DNA of 64,000 bases from Sorex araneus (taxonomy: Eukaryota; Chordata; Mammalia; Eulipotyphla; Soricidae): positions 38,072,234 through 38,136,233 of the forward strand of contig NC_073307.1 in the NCBI RefSeq assembly GCF_027595985.1, written 5' to 3'. Position numbers and translations under genes: made by a program. Below the pieces are notes generated by a model. The model was not told the DNA's origin. It searched no databases and was given only the letters and a program-made list of their open reading frames with translations. This document shows positions 58,670-64,000 of the stretch, in pieces (position 1 is the stretch's first letter; each line of letters begins with the position of its first letter).

Positions 58670-59513
58670 CACTTGTATCAGTTGTATCACTTGTCATCCC
58701 ATTGTTCATCAATTTGATCGAGTGGGCACCAATAATGGCTCCATTTGTCCCTGTCACATGCTAGTGTAGTCCAATGGTGTCTGCTCACTCTAGGAACACG
58801 AAGAGCCTCAAACTATTCATTCAGGGTCTTGACGAAGAAGTCCGACCATCTCGTAGGTGGGCGGCCACTCATTCTTTTGACATCCTGTGGAAACCAGTCC
58901 GTAATAGCTCTAATCCAGCGGTCATCCCCAAATTGCATTTTGTGTCTGACCCATCTAACTTTTGACGCCTTGGCAAATGAAACAGTGTTCCTGATTGTCC
59001 ATCATTGACAGAGGTCAGAACTCCAGATTCTTTCTCTCATTTGAAAGAAATGTGATATTCCAAGAATAGCTCTTTCGATTCCTCTTTGGGATACCCGAAT
59101 AGCGTTTTCATTCTGTTTTTATAGGGACCAGGTCTATGAGGCATATGTTAGTGCAGGAAGAATGGTGGAGTCGAAAAGATCTGCCTGGAGCTGGAGGTTC
59201 TTCAATCCTCTTAACCACTTCTTCGATGCTCTTGAAGGCATTCCACGCTGCTCTCTTCCTCCTTCGAAGTTCAGGTGCCAGGTCATTTGTCATGTTGAGT
59301 TCTCGACCTAGGTACACATAACTGCTGCATTCGAAGGTTTATGTTCCGTTAAGGGCAAATGGAATGATTAGAGGCCACCCTAAAAGATTCCATCCCTCTT
59401 GGAGAGCCCGGCAAGCTACCAAGAGTATCCCACCTGCACGGCAGAGTCTGGTATGCTACACGTGGGATATTCGATCTGCCAAAAACAGTAGCAACAATGC
59501 TACTGATGTTTCT
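58670..59513 (-). mobile_element. RTE LINE insertion with inverted 5' part
   Basis: The 9-bp TSD TCTATATTT lies at 58,661-58,669 and 59,514-59,522. 58,670 to ~59,366 is the RTE 3' part on the minus strand, including the frame 59,317-59,108 ('YLGRELNMTNDLAPEL', 'KRAAWNAFKSIEEVVKR'). From ~59,367 to 59,502 the RTE 5' UTR block ('ctaaaagattccatccctc', 'gagagcccggcaagctacc') runs in plus orientation. One TSD around both parts means a single insertion with an inverted 5' segment. Confidence 0.88.
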
Positions 59514-60734
59514 TCTATATTTATATCTTATTTATGTGTTTTCCCCCACATTAAAACTGATGGCTTTTTTAGGGGGATAAGGTTTATGAGTTCATCAGGT
59601 ATTTTGGATATTAATAGGGGACTCAATATGTGATGTGCAAACATGTTTTTCAATGTGTTTTCTAAGTATGTTTTCCCATTCAGTACAGTAGTTTTTTGTT
59701 TGATATACATTTTTTTGAGTACATAAAGGTTTTGTGTTTGGTGTAGGCTCATGTATTTATTTTTGCTTCTGTTTACCTTGCTGTTGGGCCTGAGTTCACA
59801 AACACATTCCTTAAGTCCAGTGTCATGAAGTATATGATCTGTATTTCCTTTTATGTTTTTCATGGTTTCAGTTTTACATCCAACTATCTAAATCATTTCA
59901 ATTAATTTTTGTATATGGCACTAGATAGTGGTCTAATTTTATTCTTTTTCATGTAGCAGTTCAGTTTTTCCAACAAAATTTATTGCAGATATTCCTTGTT
60001 TTCTTGTATACTCTTGAGTATTTTACTGTAAATTAGTATCCGTGTATGAGTTTAATTCTGTTCCATTGATTTATGTGTCTGATTTTACATTTTTGCTACT
60101 CTAATTTCTATCATTTTGTAGTATGACTTCGGATGAGCAAATTCATTTCATTTTTTAAATTTTCTTTTTCCCTCCAGAATATTTTTCTGATTTGGGATCT
60201 ATTATAATCCCCAAAACATTTTATAATGTCTTTATTCACTTTTGCTAAAGAATGCCTCTGGGAACTGTATTGATTATAGTGATTTTTGTAGTATAGCCAG
60301 CTAAACATATTCATTCCTCCAATTCATGAGCATGAACTATCTTTCCATTCTTTTGTGTCTTCTATTTATTAAACACTATTTTATAGGTTATCTGAGCATA
60401 AACCTTTAAATGTTTTGATTAAGGTTTTTAAGGTATTTAATTATTTTTAATGTGAATGCAAATGGAATTGTTTTTCCTATTTCTCTTTCAGCTAATTATT
60501 TGCACATTGAAATGCAATAGATTTGGTATATTTTGTAGTCTGCCACTTTAACTTCTCACAGCATGAAGATTTAATGAAGAGGCTTGAATTTTATGCAGAC
60601 TCTCTTCCGTATATTCCCTACCCTCAGGCAGAAGTGCTAGTAAGTATCCTTTTGACTGTCATATAGTAAGAATACATATGTGACACTTTCAGTCTGTAAG
60701 TGAGTCTGAATAAAAAATGATTTCTAAGAAATTT

Positions 60735-60955
60735 TTCAATATGGGACGCATCAAGTGGTGCTTGCAGGGGCCAAGGACTACTCTGTGTAACATCATCCCA
60801 ACAGCATTGGCCTGACAATTCAGTGCTTTGTCTTTAGGTGCTTGCGGACCACTAGGGCAATAACTGAGGTGCTTGGGGTACCATGATGTACCAAGGGATC
60901 AAACTCAGGGGCTTACTCATGCAAGATGCGGACTTTACCACATGAACTATCTTCT
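60735..60955 (-). mobile_element. Old tRNA-derived SINE
   Basis: Antisense 'gggatcaaactcaggggctt' and 'tgcaagatgcggactttacc' head; the rest is diverged. Confidence 0.6.
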
Positions 60956-60967
60956 CCAGTTCAAAAT

Positions 60968-61075
60968 ATTTTCAATTCAGGGTTCAGAGAGATAGTATAG
61001 TGGGAAGGGCACTTGCATGTGACCAACTCAGGTTTGACCTCTGAAAACCGAGGTCCCCTTGGTGTCATTGGGTCT
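60968..61075 (+). mobile_element. Old tRNA-derived SINE, partial
   Basis: 'ggttcagagagatagtatag' head, 'ctcaggtttgacctctg' B-box region. Confidence 0.75.
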
Positions 61076-61079
61076 AACT

Positions 61080-61790
61080 GGTGACTTATGTGAAGTGGGG
61101 AGGAGAAAGATGGTCATTTTCTCTCCATCCTTCTCTGCTATTCAGGACCCAGGGTTACTTGTACTTGTCTTGCCTCGCAGAAAACAATTTTGTAATCAGA
61201 CAGTGAAGTGAACAGATTTTATTTGGAGGATTTTAAAGGAGAGGAGGAATAAAAAGTGGGAGAGAGTTGAGAGTAACATGCTCAACAGAGAACCCGAGCT
61301 TCTCCAAGGGCAGAGAGAGCCCCCACCCACCCCCATCTCAGCATTAGACAGGAAATCATGAAAGTATACCTCTCAAGAGGGGAAATGCAGGCAACACATG
61401 TGCTCGGCAAGGAGGTGCAAGCAGCACATGATCGAGGGCAGCGTATGCGTGCCCTTTCTTTGCTCAAGATAGCTCTTACAGGGTTTCTCCAAGCTGACCC
61501 CAAGTGGGGCTTCTACCTAGGTCAAAGTCCTTTGCTAAGAAAGTTGTCAAGGGGGCAAAGTTGGGAGTGGTTCGGGTCTTCTTTGAAATTCCTTTTCTGG
61601 CTTTTTGTTCCTTCTGGAGCTTCTAGCAGAGGGGGGTCCAGCCTCCTCAGGATCTGTTACAGACTGGCACTGGCGCCAGTTCTCTGAGAGGTCAGGGCTA
61701 TCACTTCCCAGGAAATTCACTGCCCTGGTCTTGGGAGGGGCCTTCCCTGTATAAGGAAGAGGTCTGCCTATATCACCCTAGCTCTGAACA
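61080..61790 (-). mobile_element. Endogenous retrovirus-like LTR, antisense (tentative)
   Basis: GC-richer island. On the minus strand an 'aaataaaatctgttcact' block provides a polyadenylation signal near 61,215, with purine-rich sequence upstream and a shared edge with 48,785. The overlapping frames (61,282-61,503 and 61,358-61,687) have no domains. Confidence 0.5.
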
Positions 61791-61859
61791 CAGCCAGGAT
61801 ATGGGTGTGGCCTAGGTGTGGTCCCCAAACAAGCAAACAAACAAAATATGTTTTCAGTT

Positions 61860-62330
61860 CCACTAAAGGTATGCTAAAGAGACATGAACAGCATGCCCGT
61901 GATGACATGGGTGTTTTTAATTAGGATCCATTAGGCTGACTTCAATTTTAAATTTTGTAGGAGAGAATCTGAGGAATAGCTTACTGTGTATTTCTTGAGG
62001 AACTGAAATACAGTTGAGGAGAGCAAGGAATGGACATCTGGCTTGTTTAATCCCCCCTTCTTCCTCACTCAGGCCTGAACTTCCTGGGTTGCTGCTTCAT
62101 TCTAATGAGTGTAAAGTTACTGGGGTTTAACAATAATGGGGCCTTTAAATCCTTGCAGACGCAACATTCTACTGCTCATGTTTTGTTTGTTTCTTTAAAG
62201 TGTTCTAGGCATTTTGCTCCATTTCTCTTTTCATCTTTTATGCCTTTCTGGTACCTGTTTTTCATTACTTAGGTAACATGGTTGTAATAAAAATAAGCTT
62301 TTGTAATTTCGGTGTACAAAAAAGCCATCC
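61860..62330. other. No gene recognised
   Basis: Mixed composition, no supported feature. Confidence 0.5.
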
Positions 62331-62343
62331 TCTCTGTAAAAGA

Positions 62344-62515
62344 TTTTTTTTTCTTTTTGGGGTCACACCCGGCGATGCTCAGGGTTTACTCCTGGCTTTA
62401 CACTCAGGAATTACTTCTGGTGGTGCTCGGGGGACCATATGGGATGCTGCAATCAAACCCGGGTCGGTCACGTGCAAGGCAAACGCCCTACCCACTGTGC
62501 TATCATTCCAGCCCC
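62344..62515 (-). mobile_element. Young SINE, type A
   Basis: T run, 'ggggtcacacccggcgatgc', 'gggaccatatgggatgctg' and head. The perfect 10-bp TSD CTGTAAAAGA lies at 62,334-62,343 and 62,516-62,525. Confidence 0.96.
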
Positions 62516-62654
62516 CTGTAAAAGAAAATTTTAAGTTTTCTTTTCAAAAGCACTTTGTTTCCTGACGCTCTTCGCTTTTGCTTTCATTCGTATCTTGCTC
62601 TCCCATGAGCCACTTAAAAAAATTTTTTTTTAAATCTCTTCCTCAAGGCAATTT

Positions 62655-63020
62655 GTTTCGATTTTGTTTTTGGCCCACATCCTGCAGTGCTCAGGGTCTT
62701 CAATGCTCTTGGGTCAAGGACTCTGTCAAATAAAACTTTTAAGCCTCGTTTTGATTCCACAGACGTCTGATTCAGTTGGACACCTGAATGTGTTCATATT
62801 GTGTTTTACTTTGGGTCACAGCCAGTAGTGCTCATATCTTGCTCCTGGCTCTGTGCTCAGGACTTATTTCTGGCTCTGTGCTCAGGGATCACTCCTGGTG
62901 ATGCTCAGGGAAGCAACCATATGGGATGATGAGGAATCTATGCAAGTCATGACAATGACTCATGCAAGTCAAACACCCTTCCTGTTCCTCCCTGCCCTTC
63001 CTTACTTTATCTCCAGCCCA
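62655..63020 (-). mobile_element. Old tRNA-derived SINEs, two partial copies
   Basis: Antisense 'cctgcagtgctcaggg' near 62,683 starts a short first piece. A second set, 'gccagtagtgctcatatctt', 'tgtgctcagggatcactcct' and 'caaccatatgggatgatg', runs from about 62,815 to 63,020, with 'ctggctctgtgctcagga' duplicated. Confidence 0.65.
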
Positions 63021-63368
63021 TCAGATTGTGTTTGAAATGGTCATTTCTAGTCTAATTTCCTCAAAGTTCTTTATAGAAACAACATAGTGTAAGTGAAAAG
63101 TAGCTTTTGTTATCATTGAGACATAGTACTTTAAAACATGGTTTTATCTAAAATCCCGATACATTCCTCCCTATACCCCAGTGTGTAACCATGGAAAGAT
63201 TCATGTTTCTTATTTAAAAGAGATTAATTCTTGGATGAAAGAAATCAGTAATAAGAAGAGAAGATTGTGTTTAAATACAGTCTGAGCACTTTTGCTCCAT
63301 GTTTTTGATCTTCAAATTGAACCAAACCAAGGATATTCTCTAGGCACTAGAGCTGGCCTCTGAGAAGG

Positions 63369-63396
63369 AAAAAAAAAAAAAAAAAAAAAAAAAACA
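63369..63396. repeat. (A)28 homopolymer
   Basis: Uninterrupted A run without a recognisable SINE or L1 body in front of it. It may be a retroposon tail or a homopolymer that expanded by slippage. Confidence 0.9.
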
Positions 63397-63399
63397 CAA

Positions 63400-64000
63400 A
63401 TTGTAAGAACATGCAGGATGTCTTGCTTTGTGGTTTACTTTAATCCCTACATAATTGAACTCCATTGGTAGATATCCCAGAACACTGCCAGGAGTATTCC
63501 TAAGATGATAAGCTCTAACTGTGGAATTATCCAGTGCAATAAATGTCTCATTACATTTGAGCAAATTCTAAGCATGCATTTTTAAAATGCTGGGTTTTCC
63601 TGTGATGATAATCCACTTCTCCAGCACACTGATCAAAGCCCAAAATACATTGTTTGGGAGCCAAATTCTTATTTTCTCCCTTACTGATTTTGGGCTGAGA
63701 ATAAGGCTTCAACTACACTAGCATAACTGCATGATTCTAAGCTTTTGTTGGTCAGAGTTCCAAACTGCTCATTTTTTGAAAACAGTAACTATAACCCAAA
63801 CAGATGGGCATGGGAGTGCTTACTCTGCATGCTCACAGACTTGAGCAGATACTCTCTGGTACAGACCAACTGGGCGGGCTCTTGAATGCTTAACACCATT
63901 CTATGCTCTCAATTTAGTATGTGCAAATATGCAACTATTGCCTCCTTAGATCCTGATAGGATGGGTAGTTTTTAAGAAACACATAATTTTCTGGCATCTA
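63400..64000. other. No gene recognised
   Basis: Unremarkable sequence to the window end; no supported feature. Confidence 0.5.

Larger units (their letters stand above)
58190..60560 (-). mobile_element. Old L1 ORF2 remnant, interrupted by later insertions
   Basis: Antisense L1 ORF2 phrases: 'ccaaattgctcttcatagtgg', 'acattcccaccaacaatg', then 'gttttgtgtttggtgtaggc' and 'tctgttccattgattta'. The minus frame at 59,863-59,528 is a surviving piece. A SINE, an AT repeat and an RTE copy split it at 58,425-59,513. Confidence 0.75.

Noticed and set aside
63340-63564. 74-codon minus frame with a Phe run
   Set aside because: The Phe run is the antisense of the A homopolymer; the rest is unsupported.

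Overview
This is vertebrate nuclear DNA from a shrew-like mammal (Soricidae, probably Sorex). The evidence is many copies of a tRNA-derived SINE whose head and body I associate with shrew genomes, lineage-specific L1 3' ends, an MLT1-type LTR, a ribosomal-protein retrocopy, CA/AT/GA/TTCC microsatellites and a complete lack of compact gene organisation. I find no intact protein-coding or RNA gene. Every long reading frame is either part of a retrotransposon or a chance frame in a repeat. The window behaves as an intergenic or intronic repeat landscape. I cannot see exons of a host gene, but short exons could escape inspection.

Layout. 0-9 kb: L1 fragments, young SINEs and a ~1 kb internally deleted derivative of an RTE-class LINE (4,717-5,893), itself hit by a SINE. 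10-21 kb: SINEs, an MLT1 LTR, a long-LTR copy, and four copies of a composite non-autonomous element that ends in an L1 3' tail. The largest (19,695-21,118) is 1.42 kb with a 15-bp target-site duplication (TSD). 22-28 kb: a TTCC microsatellite, an RTE 3' fragment, and a broken RPL17 retrocopy with a SINE inserted at its edge. 28.5-31.9 kb: an apparently full-length RTE LINE with a 9-bp TSD and a decayed endonuclease/reverse-transcriptase frame. 36-43.3 kb: an old L1 interrupted by a 4.5-kb younger L1 (13-bp TSD), which carries a composite element and a SINE, then by a TG...CA LTR that carries another SINE. 44-64 kb: mostly old SINEs, LTR fragments, a tandem pair of CTCF-like motifs (52.8 kb), a solo LTR with 4-bp TSD (55.5-56.2 kb), and a 5'-inverted RTE insertion (58.7-59.5 kb).

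How the elements work together. Two LINE machineries and their parasites are visible. SINE type A (A-rich tail) and the composite element end in A-rich or L1-like 3' ends and carry 10-19 bp TSDs, as expected for L1 mobilisation. SINE type B has the same tRNA-like head, but its body is a piece of the RTE 5' region and its tail is the RTE 3' terminus, ending in GTGATACA-type short repeats. The ~1 kb RTE derivatives keep the same 5' and 3' parts without the tRNA head, so autonomous LINE, deletion derivative and tRNA-headed SINE can all be read in one window. In at least one RTE copy the reading frame runs to a stop codon inside the terminal repeat, so the SINE tail is derived from the RTE C-terminal coding sequence.
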